NCBI GenBank assembly: GCA_005503085.1
Contig: SCOI01000027.1
Span: 19,753 to 83,752, forward strand
DNA length: 64,000 nt
DNA from: Burkholderiales bacterium C2
GTDB taxonomy: Bacteria > Pseudomonadota > Gammaproteobacteria > Burkholderiales > Burkholderiaceae_C
Reading direction: 5' to 3'
In this document: positions 45,584-55,307 of the stretch, piece by piece
Layout: every line of letters begins with the position of its first letter
Numbering within the stretch: the first letter of the stretch is position 1
Notes under the pieces: generated by a model
The model's database searches: none
Told to the model about the DNA's origin: nothing
Seen by the model: only the letters and a program-made list of their open reading frames with translations
Program-made: the position numbers and the translations under genes

Positions 45584-47574
45584 GGCGGCTCGCGCTTTCT
45601 TTCATGCTGAGCCTGGCCATGGCCCCGGCGCTGGCCGAGATCGACCGCACGCTCGATGCCCAGCTGGCCCGTCTGGTGCTGATGGCCTATGACCGGCCCG
45701 AGGCCGCGCTGCGCTCGCTGCGCGAACTGGCCCCGCATCATGCGCTGGCCCAGAACCAGCTGGCCATGGCCGAGGGCCAGATCCTGGTGCAGGGCGGCGA
45801 CACCAGCGCCGCCCGCAAGCTCGTCGAGCGCCTGGCCGCCGCGGAGAAGACGCGTGATCGTGCCACCGTGCTGAGCGCCCAGCTGGCCGCGCGCGATGGC
45901 CTCAACAGCCTGGCCACCGAGACCGCGCAGCAGGCCCTGCGCGGGCTGGAGCGGCGCTGCGAGCGCGGCGCCGAGGCCGCCAGCATCGCGCGCGGCTGCG
46001 ACTTTCGCAGCGCCTGGGCGGCGCTGCGCATCATCGAACGCGACCAGGCGGCCCAGGGCGCGCTGGCCCAGGCCGCGAGCACCTTGCGCTATGCGCTGGC
46101 GCTGGCGGAGGCCGGCGGTGACAGCTATCTGAGCGCGATCAGCATGGGCGCGCTGGCGCTGCTGAGCCAGGAGCTGGATCAGGGTGACGAGGCCCGCCGC
46201 TGGCTGGCTGCGGCGCTGGAGCGCGCCGGCGACGATGCGCTGGCGATGGCGCGCACCAAGATCACCGAGGCCCGCATCGCGGTGCGGCGCGGTGACAAGC
46301 CCGGCCAGCTGCGCGCCTACGAGGAGGCGTTGGCCTTCGCAAAGCAGGCCGAGTCGCCGCGGCTGGTGGCCCAGGTCCAGACCAATCTGACCGATTTGCA
46401 TATGCACAACGGCCGTCCGGCGGTGGCGCTGGCGCTGGCGCGCCAGGCCCTGCCGGTGCTGCTGCGCCACAAGGACCTGCGCATCGAGCGCACCTTGCGC
46501 CACAACATGGCGGTGTCGATGATTCTGCTACGCCAGTTCGACGCGGCACGGCGCGAGCTGGCGCGCGCCCAGGCCCTGACCGACGGCCAGACCGAGCCGG
46601 CGCGCCGCGCCACCCATCTGCGCGAAATCGGCGAGGCCTGGGCCGCAGCCGGCCAGCCGCGCGAGGCCATCACGGCCTTCCATACCGAGCGTGCGCTCAG
46701 CGCGATGATCCAGGCCCGCAACCGCGAGGCGCAGCTGCAGGAGCTGCGGCTCAAGTACGACAGCGACCGCGCCCAGCGCGATCTTGACCTGCTGACGCGC
46801 GACAAGACCCTGAAAGACCAGCAGCTCGCCAACCGCGATCTGGCCCAGCGCGTCGGCATCGCGGTCGGCACGCTGCTGGCCCTGTCGCTGCTGCTGGCCG
46901 GCGTGATGCTCAAGCGCGTGCAGGCCGCCAACAAGCGGCTCAAGGCCAATCAGCTGCTGCTGCGCGCGCAAAGCGAGCGCGACCCGCTGACCGATCTGGC
47001 CAACCGGCGCCATTTCCTGGCCGTGATGGCGCAGCGCGCCCAGCGCCAGTTCGAGGGCGCGCTGCTGATGGTCGATATCGATCACTTCAAGCATGTCAAT
47101 GACCGCCATGGCCATGCGGCCGGCGACATCGTGATCTGCGAGGTCGCACGGCGCATCTCGCAGGCGGTGCGCCACGAGGACCTGGTGGTGCGCTGGGGCG
47201 GCGAGGAGTTTCTGGTCTACGCGCCCGAGGTCGCGCAGGACCAGCTGCAGCTGCTGGCCGAGCGCATCCTGTTCAGCGTCGGCACCGAGCCGGTCGCCAC
47301 CGAGGCCGGGCCGCTGCGCGTCACCGTCTCGATCGGCCATGCGCGCTTCCCGCTGCCACCCGGCCGGCTGGCGCTGGACTGGGAGCAGGCGGTCAACTGG
47401 GCCGATATGGCGCTCTACACCGCCAAGGCCCAGGGCCGCAACCGCGCGGTGGGCATCGCCGGCGTCGAGGCCGCCGACGTGCTCGCGCTGCAGCAGATCG
47501 AGGCCGACTTCGATGCCGCCTGTTCGGCGCAAAAGGTCAGCCTGCGCCACACCACCGGCCCGGCCGGGCGCTGA
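45580..47574 (+). CDS. Diguanylate cyclase with periplasmic TPR sensor, paralogue of the preceding gene
   Basis: A 664-residue protein: signal peptide ([10 protein letters not shown]), TPR-rich periplasmic region, membrane helix ([20 protein letters not shown]) and GGDEF domain with [14 protein letters not shown] and I-site RHED. Same architecture as the upstream gene, and the GGDEF halves share runs such as SERDPLT-LANRRHF and DIDHFK; the sensor parts are more diverged. Translational coupling suggests the two work together, perhaps as a heterodimer. Confidence 0.9.
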   Translation: MRRLALSFMLSLAMAPALAEIDRTLDAQLARLVLMAYDRPEAALRSLRELAPHHALAQNQLAMAEGQILVQGGDTSAARKLVERLAAAEKTRDRATVLSAQLAARDGLNSLATETAQQALRGLERRCERGAEAASIARGCDFRSAWAALRIIERDQAAQGALAQAASTLRYALALAEAGGDSYLSAISMGALALLSQELDQGDEARRWLAAALERAGDDALAMARTKITEARIAVRRGDKPGQLRAYEEALAFAKQAESPRLVAQVQTNLTDLHMHNGRPAVALALARQALPVLLRHKDLRIERTLRHNMAVSMILLRQFDAARRELARAQALTDGQTEPARRATHLREIGEAWAAAGQPREAITAFHTERALSAMIQARNREAQLQELRLKYDSDRAQRDLDLLTRDKTLKDQQLANRDLAQRVGIAVGTLLALSLLLAGVMLKRVQAANKRLKANQLLLRAQSERDPLTDLANRRHFLAVMAQRAQRQFEGALLMVDIDHFKHVNDRHGHAAGDIVICEVARRISQAVRHEDLVVRWGGEEFLVYAPEVAQDQLQLLAERILFSVGTEPVATEAGPLRVTVSIGHARFPLPPGRLALDWEQAVNWADMALYTAKAQGRNRAVGIAGVEAADVLALQQIEADFDAACSAQKVSLRHTTGPAGR

Positions 47575-47639
47575 TCGCTCGCGGCCCGGCGGGCTTGCCG
47601 CATACTTGCCCCGACCCCGAACAACAACGGAGACACCCC

Positions 47640-48641
47640 ATGACGCAAGACCTGACCCGTCGCACGCTGCTCGTCGCGGCCGTCGCCCTGCTGCCTGCCC
47701 TGTCCCAGGCCCAGGCCCCAAGCGCCTGGCCCAGCAAGCCGCTGCGCATCGTCGTGCCCTTCGCGGCCGGCGGCACCACCGACATCCTGGCCCGCGCGCT
47801 GGCGCCCGAGCTGCAGAAGGCGCTGGGGCAGCCGGTCTTGATCGAGAACAAGCCCGGCGCCGGCGGCAACACCGGCGCGGCCGAAGTCGCTCGCGCTACC
47901 GACGGCCACACCATCCTGATGGGCACGGTGGGCACCCACGGCATCAACCAGTCGCTCTATCCCAAGCTGCCCTACGACCCGGTGAAGGACTTCGCGCCCA
48001 TCACCCTGGTCGCGGCCGTGCCCAATGTGCTGGTCATCAACCCGGCCAAGGCCCAGGCGCTGGGCATCAACTCGGTGCAGGACCTGATCAAGGTGGCCAA
48101 GGCCAACCCCGGCAAGCTCAACATGGCTTCCAGCGGCAATGGCACCTCCATCCATCTGGCCGGCGAGCTGTTCAAGAGCATGACCGGCAGCTTCATGCTG
48201 CACTTCCCCTACCGCGGCTCCGGTCCGGCACTGATGGATCTGATGGGCGGCAACACCGACCTGATGTTCGACAACCTGCCCTCGTCGCTGCCCCATATCA
48301 AGGCCGGCAAGCTCAAGGCGATTGCCGTCACCTCTGCCCGCCGTAGCGAGGCCCTGCCCGAGCTGCCCACCATCGAGGAGGCCGGCGGACCAGCGCTGAA
48401 GGGCTATGAGGCCAGCTCCTGGTTCGGCCTGCTGGCGCCCATCAGCATGCCCGCCGCCCAGGTGCAGCTGCTGCAGCGCGAAACCGCCAAGGCCCTGGCC
48501 ACCCCGGCCATCAAGGAGCGCCTGGCCAGCCAGGGCGCGATCGCCAGCGGCATGCCCAGCAGCGAGTTCGCCGCGCTGATCCAGAGCGAGACCAAGAAGT
48601 GGGCCCAGGTGGTCAAGGTCTCGGGCGCCAAGGTCGACTGA
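47640..48641 (+). CDS. Bug-type tripartite tricarboxylate transporter substrate-binding protein
   Basis: A 333-residue periplasmic receptor. Signal peptide with Arg pair ([20 protein letters not shown]), then [53 protein letters not shown] and [12 protein letters not shown], standard for the TctC/Bug family so abundant in Burkholderiales. Binds carboxylates or amides. No TctA/TctB genes are adjacent; instead its TGA overlaps the ATG of a SulP transporter by one base. Confidence 0.93.
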   Translation: MTQDLTRRTLLVAAVALLPALSQAQAPSAWPSKPLRIVVPFAAGGTTDILARALAPELQKALGQPVLIENKPGAGGNTGAAEVARATDGHTILMGTVGTHGINQSLYPKLPYDPVKDFAPITLVAAVPNVLVINPAKAQALGINSVQDLIKVAKANPGKLNMASSGNGTSIHLAGELFKSMTGSFMLHFPYRGSGPALMDLMGGNTDLMFDNLPSSLPHIKAGKLKAIAVTSARRSEALPELPTIEEAGGPALKGYEASSWFGLLAPISMPAAQVQLLQRETAKALATPAIKERLASQGAIASGMPSSEFAALIQSETKKWAQVVKVSGAKVD

Positions 48642-50302
48642 TGCATCTGTGGCAGCGCTGGCAGGACTACCGCCGGCAACTCCTGCGCGACGATCTGCTG
48701 GCGGCCCTGGTCGTCAGCGTGTTGCTGATCCCGCAAAGCATCGCCTACGCGATGCTGGCCGGCCTGCCACCCCAGGTCGGGCTGTATGCCAGCCTGCTGC
48801 CGCTGCTGCTCTATGCGGCCTTCGGCTCCAGCGCCCATCTGGGCCTCGGCCCGGTGGCGGTGCTGGCGCTGATGATTGCCCAGACCCTGGGCCAGGCGCC
48901 GGCTGGCGTCAGCCCCAGCGAGGCGGCCCTGGTGCTGGCCGCCGAGGTCGGGCTGATCCTGGCGCTGGCCGCAGCGTTGCGCCTGGATGCGCTGGCCGCG
49001 CTGCTGAGCGTGCCGGTGTTGCACGGCTTCGAGACCGGCGCCACCTTGTCGATTGCGGCCAGCCAGCTGCCGGTGCTGCTGGGCAGCCCGGCCAAGGGTT
49101 TCGAACTGCCGGCCCTGCTGCAGAGCGCCTGGCGCAGCGGCTTCGCCTGGCATGGCCTCAGCGCGCTCTACGGCCTGCTCGCGCTGGCCCTGCTGCTGGC
49201 GGCGCGGCGCTGGCTCAAGGGTCTGCCGGGCCGGCTCGCGCCCTTGCTGATACTGCTGGCCGCGATGGCCCTGGCCCATGGCTCGGATGCGCTGTCGCGC
49301 GGCGTGCCCCTGGTCGGCCAGCTGCCGCCGCTGCGCCTGCACTTCAGCCTGCCGCGCCTGGACGGCGCACTCTGGCTGGCCATGCTGCCGGGCGCCTTGC
49401 TGGTGGCCCTGGTCGGCTATGTGTCCAGCCTGGTGGTGGCCGAGTCGCTGGGCCGGCGCGCCGGCCAGCGCATCGACGCACGCGCCGAGCTGCGCGGCCT
49501 GGCCGGCGCCAACATCGCCGCCGCGCTGAGCGGTGGCATGCCGGTGGCCGCCAGCTTCTCGCGCAGCGTGCTGATGTATGACGCCGGCAGCCGCAGCCGC
49601 ATGACCGGGGTCTTCATCGCCGGCGTGATGGGGCTGGCCATGCTGCTGCTGGCCGAGCCGCTGGCCCAGCTGCCCAAGGCGGTGCTGGCCGCGACCATCA
49701 TCGTCGCGGTGCTGTCCGGGCTCAAGCTCTCGCCCTACCGCGAGGCCTGGCGCTATGACTGGCCCGAGGCGCTGCTGATGCTGACCGTCAGCGCGCTGGT
49801 GCTGCTGTGGAGCGTCGCGGCGGCGCTGGGCATCGGCGTGCTGGGCTCGATCGCCTTGCTTCTGCAGCGCACCGCGCGCCCCCATGTGGCCCTGATCGGC
49901 CGGGTGCCCGGCACCGAGCACTACCGCAATGTCGACCGCCATGCGGTCGAATGCCTGCCCGGCGTGCTGGGCCTGCGCATCGACGAAAGCCTGCTGTTCA
50001 CCAATGCGCGCAGCCTGACCGAGGTGGTGCAAAGCTATCTGGCCCAGCAGGGCGAGCCGCCCGGCCGTGTCGTGCTGCAAATGTCACCGGTCAACGGCAT
50101 CGACTTCAGCGGCCTGGAAGCCCTGCGCGAGCTGCACGAGGCCCTGCGCCGCCAGGGCATCCGCCTCGACCTCAGCGAGGTCAAGGGCCCGGTGCTCGAC
50201 CGGCTGCGCCGCAGCGGCTGGCAGGACTGGTTCGCCGGCCAGGTGTTCCTGAGCCATCATCAGGGGATGTTGGCTGGGGATGCGGTCGGTTCGCCTCGAT
50301 AG
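48641..50302 (+). CDS. SulP family anion transporter with STAS domain
   Basis: A 553-residue inner-membrane protein. Twelve or so helices with the SulP signature (LLAALVVSVLLIPQSIAYAM, LAGLPPQVGLYASLLPLLLY, LSGGMPVAASFSRS), then a cytoplasmic STAS domain (ESLLFTNARSLTEVVQSYLA, VNGIDFSGLEALRELHEALR). SulP proteins carry sulfate, bicarbonate or dicarboxylates. Coupling with a Bug receptor is unusual and points to a carboxylate-like substrate, but this is inference. Confidence 0.94.
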   Translation: MHLWQRWQDYRRQLLRDDLLAALVVSVLLIPQSIAYAMLAGLPPQVGLYASLLPLLLYAAFGSSAHLGLGPVAVLALMIAQTLGQAPAGVSPSEAALVLAAEVGLILALAAALRLDALAALLSVPVLHGFETGATLSIAASQLPVLLGSPAKGFELPALLQSAWRSGFAWHGLSALYGLLALALLLAARRWLKGLPGRLAPLLILLAAMALAHGSDALSRGVPLVGQLPPLRLHFSLPRLDGALWLAMLPGALLVALVGYVSSLVVAESLGRRAGQRIDARAELRGLAGANIAAALSGGMPVAASFSRSVLMYDAGSRSRMTGVFIAGVMGLAMLLLAEPLAQLPKAVLAATIIVAVLSGLKLSPYREAWRYDWPEALLMLTVSALVLLWSVAAALGIGVLGSIALLLQRTARPHVALIGRVPGTEHYRNVDRHAVECLPGVLGLRIDESLLFTNARSLTEVVQSYLAQQGEPPGRVVLQMSPVNGIDFSGLEALRELHEALRRQGIRLDLSEVKGPVLDRLRRSGWQDWFAGQVFLSHHQGMLAGDAVGSPR

Positions 50303-50315
50303 CCGCCCCCCCCAG

Positions 50316-50331
50316 AATCGGGGCCCCGATT
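50316..50331. promoter_or_regulatory. Perfect 16-bp palindrome before the AraC-type gene
   Basis: AATCGGGGCCCCGATT is self-complementary and lies in the 54-base gap between the SulP and AraC genes, 25 bases before the AraC start. It may be an operator for a dimeric regulator; as an RNA it could also form a stem only with an enforced loop. Confidence 0.4.
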
Positions 50332-50356
50332 AACGGCCCGCCAGGGAGCAGCCGCC

Positions 50357-51175
50357 ATGTCGATGATTCTTCGTGAAGGCTTGTCGATCACGCCGCCGCT
50401 GCGCGCGGTCGTCGAGAAGCTCTGGGTCAGCGACGGCGCCGCCGCGCCGGCGGTGGCGCGCGAGCACACCCTGCCCACCGGCGCGATGAGCCTGGTGCTG
50501 CGCCTGTCCGGCCCGCCGCTGCGGCTGTTCGACAGCGCCACCCGGGAGCTGGGTTTATCCATCGTCGGTGGCGCCCGCGAGCGCCTTTATGTGCGTGCCG
50601 GCGCTGCGTCCGGCCGTGCCGTCGGCGCGCAGCTGCGGCCGGGCGCCAGCATGTGGCTCTTCGGTGTGCCGGCACTGGAACTGGCCCATTGCCATACGCC
50701 GCTGGACCAGCTGTGGGGCAGCGCGGCCGAGGCATTGCGCCAGCGGCTGGCGGCCGAGGCCGCGCCGCTGCGGGTGCTGGATCTGTTCGAGGCGGCGCTG
50801 CTGGCGCGGCTGGCGACGCCAGGGCCGGCGCTACCGGCCGCAGTGGCCTTTGCATTGGCGGCCTTCGCCCGGGGGCAGCGCGTCGACGCGGTGGTGCAGG
50901 CCAGCGGCTTCAGCCACCGCCATTTCAATGCGCTGTTCGGCGCCGCAGTCGGGCTGACGCCCAAGGCCTTCTGCCGGGTGCAGCGCTTCCAGACCCTGCT
51001 GGCGGCGCTGGCCGCCGACCCCGCGCGGCCGCTGGCCCAGCTGGCCCTGGACGCCGGCTACAGCGACCAGGCCCATATGAGCCGTGAGTTCAGCGGCATC
51101 GCCGGACTGACGCCCGGCGCCTACCGCCGCATCGCGCCGGCGCAGATCAATCATGTGCCCATGCCGCAGGCCTGA
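50357..51175 (+). CDS. AraC family transcriptional regulator
   Basis: A 272-residue regulator. N-terminal ligand/dimer domain (LPTGAMSLVLRLSGPPLRLF) resembling the DUF6597-type sensor, and a C-terminal double helix-turn-helix: ARGQRVDAVVQASGFSHRHF, then RPLAQLALDAGYSDQAHMSR with EFSGIAGLTPGAYRR. Target unknown; the SulP or VOC neighbours are candidates. GGGAG precedes the start. Confidence 0.9.
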   Translation: MSMILREGLSITPPLRAVVEKLWVSDGAAAPAVAREHTLPTGAMSLVLRLSGPPLRLFDSATRELGLSIVGGARERLYVRAGAASGRAVGAQLRPGASMWLFGVPALELAHCHTPLDQLWGSAAEALRQRLAAEAAPLRVLDLFEAALLARLATPGPALPAAVAFALAAFARGQRVDAVVQASGFSHRHFNALFGAAVGLTPKAFCRVQRFQTLLAALAADPARPLAQLALDAGYSDQAHMSREFSGIAGLTPGAYRRIAPAQINHVPMPQA

Positions 51176-51247
51176 GGTCAAATTCCTTCAAGCCGGCGAC
51201 GACGCGGCGCGTTAAGGTGGGGTCCAGATCCACTGCGGAGCCCGCTC

Positions 51248-51694
51248 ATGACCATCAAGGAAGTGTTCGCCCAAGTGCGCGTGCGCCATGCCGCGCAGGC
51301 CATCGATTTCTACCGCCGCGCCTTCGGCGCCACCGAGCTGTTTCGCCTGACCGAGCCCGGCGGCCGGGTCGGCCATGTGGAGCTGGACTTCGGCGGCCAG
51401 GTGATCATGTTCTCGGACGAGTATCCGGAGATCGGCTGTGTCGGGCCCGAAACGATAGGCGGCACCTCGTTCTCGATCCACCTGCATGTCGACGACTGCG
51501 ATGCGCTGATCGCGCGCGCCGTAGAGGCCGGCGCCACGCTGATCAGGCCGGCCCAGGACGAGTTCTATGGCGAACGCTCGGGCACCGTGCGCGACCCCTT
51601 CGGCCATTTGTGGAATATCGGCCATCATCTGGAGGACGTCACGCCGCAGGAGATGCAGCGCCGTTATGACGCGCTGTTCGGCTCAGGCCAATAA
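51248..51694 (+). CDS. VOC (glyoxalase/bleomycin resistance-like) family protein
   Basis: A 148-residue protein with two betaalphabetabetabeta halves. VRVRHAAQAIDFYRRAFGAT, LDFGGQVIMFSDEYPE, SIHLHVDDCDALIARAVEAG and VRDPFGHLWNIGHH are typical of PhnB/YdjN-like VOC proteins. Metal and substrate are unknown. Its 3' end overlaps the convergent hybrid-kinase gene by 12 bases. Confidence 0.9.
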   Translation: MTIKEVFAQVRVRHAAQAIDFYRRAFGATELFRLTEPGGRVGHVELDFGGQVIMFSDEYPEIGCVGPETIGGTSFSIHLHVDDCDALIARAVEAGATLIRPAQDEFYGERSGTVRDPFGHLWNIGHHLEDVTPQEMQRRYDALFGSGQ

Positions 51695-54253
51695 GGCATC
51701 GATGCCGCGCAGAAAGCGCGCCAGCTCGATCGGTTTGGTCCAGTAGTCGTCGAAGCCCTGGGCGCGCGCGGCCTCGATATCGGCCGGCATCGCATTGGCC
51801 GACAGCGCGATCACCCGGCAGGCGCTCAGGGCCGGCGAGCGGCGCAGCGCGCGCAAGACCTCGCTGCCGTGCAGATCGGGCAGCTGCATGTCCAGCAAGA
51901 CCACATCGGGGCGCAGTTGCAAGGCCAGCGCGATGCCGGCACGGCCGGTGTCGGCCGTGCTCAGCGCCACCGCCGGGCGCAGCGCCAGCAGCTCGCGCAC
52001 CAGCTGCAGATTGGTCGGGTTGTCCTCGATGCATAGCAGCTTCAGCCGCGCGCCCGCCCCGGCATGCGTCGGCTGCGCTGCCATCAGCGGCGGCAGTTCG
52101 TCCAGCGGTGCCGGGCGCGTGCCCTCCTGGTCGGCCGGCAGCCAGATGCGGAACTCGCTGCCGACCCCGGGCTCGCTGAGCAGCTCGATCTGGCCGCCCA
52201 TGCGCTCGGTCAGCTGGCGCACGATGGCCAGGCCGATGCCGGTGCCGGCGATGCCCTCGAGTTCGGCGCCCAGCCGGTTGAAGGGCTCGAAGATGCGCTG
52301 GCGCACCTCCGGCGCCAGGCCGCGCCCGCTGTCGCGCACCACCAGCGCCCATTGCGCCGGCCCGTCTTCGGAGCGGCCGCGCGCCAGCGTGCCGACCTCG
52401 ACCCAACCCTGGGCGCGGTTGTACTTGATCGCATTGGTCAGCAGATTGATCGCCACCTGGCCGAGCCGGCGGCGATCGGCCCGTACCCGGCCCGGCAGCT
52501 GCGGCTCGGCCAGGCGCAGCGCGATGCCGGCGGCCTGGGCCGGCGCGGCCACCCATTCCAGCGCCTGCTGGGCCAGCGCCTGCAGCGACACCGGCTCGTC
52601 GGCCAGCGGCTGCTGGTCCACATCGATGCGGGCCAGGTCCAGCACATCGTCGATCAGGGCCAGCAGATGGCGGCCGGCCGCATCGATGCGGGCCAGGCGC
52701 TCGCTCTGGCGCTCGCTCAGCGGCTCGCTGGCGTCATAGGCCAGCAGCTGGGCGAAGCCGAGCACCGCGTTCAGCGGCGTGCGCAACTCATGGCTGACCC
52801 GGGCCAGGAACTCGGACTGGGTGCGCTTGAGCTGCTCCAGGCGCTGGCTCTCCAGCAGCAGGGCCTGGGCCTGGTGGCGCCCGGTCACATCGACATTGAT
52901 GCCGGTGCGGTAGCTCGGCCGGCCCTGCTCATCGCGCACGGTGCGGCCGCGGCTGACCAGCCAATGCACCGAGCCATCGGGCCAGACCACGCGGAACTCC
53001 CATTCCAGCACCGCCTCGCTGTCGCCGCGCTTGTAGCGGCCCGAGATCTCGGCCCAGGCGGCACGGTCCTCCGGATGCAGGCACAGCTCGGCCAACTGAT
53101 CGATAGGGCGCGGATCGGCGGGATCGAGGCCGCGCAGCCGGTACATCACCTCGCTCCAGTAGCTGTGCTGCGCATCGACACGCCGCCAGACGCCGACACC
53201 GGCCGCGCTGAGCGCGAACAGCGTGCGCTCGCGCTCCTGCTGCAGCTCGAACTCGACGCCGCGCCGGTCGGTCACATCCAGATGCAGGCCATAGGCGGTG
53301 TGCCGGCCATCGCGCAGCTCGTGCCGGGTCCAGCTGTGAACCCAGCGCACCCGGCCCTCGGGCGTCAGCACACGGAACTCGCTCTGATGGCTGATCTCGC
53401 CCTGGGTCTCGGCCTCGCGGTATTCGCGCTTCAGGCGCTCGCGGTCCAGCGGATGCACATGGTGGGCCCACCAGAAGGCCTGGCTGGGCGGCGGCTTCGT
53501 CGGATCGCAGTGGTGGATGCGGTACATCGGCAGATTCCACTCGGGCCGGCCGTCATTGCCATGCAGACTCCACAGCCCCAGGCCCGCCGCCTCGGCCGCC
53601 GAGACCATGCGCTCGCGCTCCGCGACCAGCACGCTGAGATCGAGCGAGACGCCCAGCAAGCCCAGCAGCCGGCCGGCGGCGTCGCGCTGGGCCACGCGGC
53701 GGGTCAACACCGGGCACCAGCGGCCGTCGTCCTGGCGGTAGCGGGCCAGCGTGTCGACGCGCGCCTGGCCCTCTATCGCGGCCGCGCTGGCGCGCCGGAC
53801 GGCCTCTCGGTCGTCGGGATGGATGCGCTCGCGCACCAGGCCCAGCGCGACACCCTGCTGCGGCGACGGCATGCCGGTGGGGCCGGCGCCATAGGGGTCG
53901 TAGCTGATGCGCTCGGTCTGCGTGTCGAGCCGCCAGATCGACAGCCCGGCCAGCTGCACGGCCTGCGCCAGGCTCGGGTCGATGGCCGCCGCCTGCCACC
54001 ACAGCAGCGCGCCGTCCTCGACCAGCAAGGCCTGACCCTCGAAGTCCGCGCTGCCGAGTCGCCAGGGCCGCACCGCGTCGTCGGGGGCCTGCAGCACCGC
54101 CTGCGCGAGCGCCAGCCAGGCCGGGTCGGACGCGTCCAGGCCCCCGGCCCATTGCAGCGCCGCCGCATTGGGCTCGCAGCGCAGCGCCGCCGCATCCTGT
54201 CGCCAGACGCGCAGCGCCGCTTGCCTTGCCTGACGCCAGAACGCTTCCATCAT
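51683..54253 (-). CDS. Multi-PAS hybrid sensor histidine kinase
   Basis: An 856-residue protein with no membrane helix, so cytoplasmic. Three or more PAS/PAC units fill the first ~470 residues (for example WSLHGNDGRPEWNLPMYRIH, FRVLTPEGRVRWVHSWTRHE and FRVVWPDGSVHWLVSRGR), then HisKA with phospho-His in ARVSHELRTPLNAVLGFAQL, HATPase (NLLTNAIKYNRA, DSGRGLAPEVR, GTGIGLAIVRQL) and a receiver (LLCIEDNPTNLQLV, phospho-Asp in VVLLDMQLPDLHG, YWTKPIELARF). Probably senses a cytoplasmic or redox/light-type signal. No adjacent DNA-binding partner. Start ATG at 54253 (next ATG is one codon in). Confidence 0.9.
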   Translation of the reverse strand: MMEAFWRQARQAALRVWRQDAAALRCEPNAAALQWAGGLDASDPAWLALAQAVLQAPDDAVRPWRLGSADFEGQALLVEDGALLWWQAAAIDPSLAQAVQLAGLSIWRLDTQTERISYDPYGAGPTGMPSPQQGVALGLVRERIHPDDREAVRRASAAAIEGQARVDTLARYRQDDGRWCPVLTRRVAQRDAAGRLLGLLGVSLDLSVLVAERERMVSAAEAAGLGLWSLHGNDGRPEWNLPMYRIHHCDPTKPPPSQAFWWAHHVHPLDRERLKREYREAETQGEISHQSEFRVLTPEGRVRWVHSWTRHELRDGRHTAYGLHLDVTDRRGVEFELQQERERTLFALSAAGVGVWRRVDAQHSYWSEVMYRLRGLDPADPRPIDQLAELCLHPEDRAAWAEISGRYKRGDSEAVLEWEFRVVWPDGSVHWLVSRGRTVRDEQGRPSYRTGINVDVTGRHQAQALLLESQRLEQLKRTQSEFLARVSHELRTPLNAVLGFAQLLAYDASEPLSERQSERLARIDAAGRHLLALIDDVLDLARIDVDQQPLADEPVSLQALAQQALEWVAAPAQAAGIALRLAEPQLPGRVRADRRRLGQVAINLLTNAIKYNRAQGWVEVGTLARGRSEDGPAQWALVVRDSGRGLAPEVRQRIFEPFNRLGAELEGIAGTGIGLAIVRQLTERMGGQIELLSEPGVGSEFRIWLPADQEGTRPAPLDELPPLMAAQPTHAGAGARLKLLCIEDNPTNLQLVRELLALRPAVALSTADTGRAGIALALQLRPDVVLLDMQLPDLHGSEVLRALRRSPALSACRVIALSANAMPADIEAARAQGFDDYWTKPIELARFLRGIDALLA

Positions 54254-54313
54254 GGACCATCGATTGTGCTGCGTCCGAGTGTAGCGAGGCCGGGCCTGCT
54301 ACGCTCCAGGCCC

Positions 54314-55249
54314 ATGTCACCGCACTCTCTTGCTGCCCCGCTGCTGGCCCTGGCCCTGCTGATCGGCGCCGCGCCGGCCCAGGCCGCGCCGCTGACCCCG
54401 CAGCGCCTCTCGCCCCATGTCTGGATGTTCGAGGGCCTGTCGGCCGCCGGCAGCCGCGAGAACCGCAACAACATCTCCAATGCCGGCCTGATCGAGACCG
54501 CCGACAGCCTGGTGCTGGTCGACGCGCTGGGCTCGCCGGCGCTGGCGCGCGAGCTGCTGCAAGTCATCAAGACGCTCAGCCCCAAGCCGCTGAGCCATGT
54601 GATCCTGACCCACTACCACGCGGACCATATCTACGGCCTGCAGGAGTTCAAGAAGGCCGGCGCGCGCATCATCGCCCACCAGGCGGCGCGCGAATACCTG
54701 AACAGCGAAACCGCCGCCCAGCGCCTGCAGGCCAGCATCGCCGAAGGCCTGGTCGAGCCCGGCACCACGCTGGTGGCGGCCGATCAGTGGGTGGACCGCG
54801 ATACCCGGCTGAGCCTGGGCGGGCTGGAGATCCAGCTGATCCCGGTCGGGCCGGCCCACACGCCGGAGGACCTGAGCGTCTGGCTGCCGGCCGACAAGCT
54901 GCTGTTCGCCGGTGACCTGGTGTTCCGCGGCCGCATCCCCTTTGTCGGCCAGGCCGACAGCCGGCGCTGGGTGGCCTCGCTGGACCGCTTGCTGACCCGT
55001 CCGGCCGCCGTCATCGTGCCGGGCCACGGCCCGGCCTCCACCGAAGCCTTGCAGGACTTGCTGCTGACCCGCGACTATCTGGCCTATCTGCGCGCCACCA
55101 TGGGCCGAGCGGCGCGCGAGATGACGCCCTTCGACGAGGTCTATGCTGCCACCGACTGGTCGCGCTACGAGGCCCTGCCGCTGTTCAAACTGGCCAACCG
55201 CATGAACGCCTATAACACCTATCTGCTGATGGAGCAGGAGAAGGACTAA
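54314..55249 (+). CDS. Exported metallo-beta-lactamase-fold hydrolase
   Basis: A 311-residue periplasmic protein: signal peptide (LLALALLIGAAPAQAAP), zinc motif THYHADHIYG, later ligands in GPAHTPEDLSVW, FAGDLVFRG and VPGHGPAS. It belongs to the SoxH/quinoprotein-relay type of MBL proteins by overall pattern; the substrate is unknown. ATG at 54314 gives a clean signal peptide. Followed by gshA after 58 bases, possibly co-transcribed, so a thiol ester such as a glutathione conjugate is one candidate substrate (inference). Confidence 0.88.
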   Translation: MSPHSLAAPLLALALLIGAAPAQAAPLTPQRLSPHVWMFEGLSAAGSRENRNNISNAGLIETADSLVLVDALGSPALARELLQVIKTLSPKPLSHVILTHYHADHIYGLQEFKKAGARIIAHQAAREYLNSETAAQRLQASIAEGLVEPGTTLVAADQWVDRDTRLSLGGLEIQLIPVGPAHTPEDLSVWLPADKLLFAGDLVFRGRIPFVGQADSRRWVASLDRLLTRPAAVIVPGHGPASTEALQDLLLTRDYLAYLRATMGRAAREMTPFDEVYAATDWSRYEALPLFKLANRMNAYNTYLLMEQEKD

Positions 55250-55307
55250 AGCGCCGGTCACGCGCTTCTGTTAACTTCCGCGCTCGCTAGAACAAGGGGA
55301 CCGTCGC

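Noticed and set aside
52064..54313. Long plus-strand frame reaching into the MBL hydrolase from far upstream
   Set aside because: Only the last 311 codons are real. The upstream part is antisense to the PAS hybrid kinase, and the hydrolase has a clean signal peptide starting at 54314.
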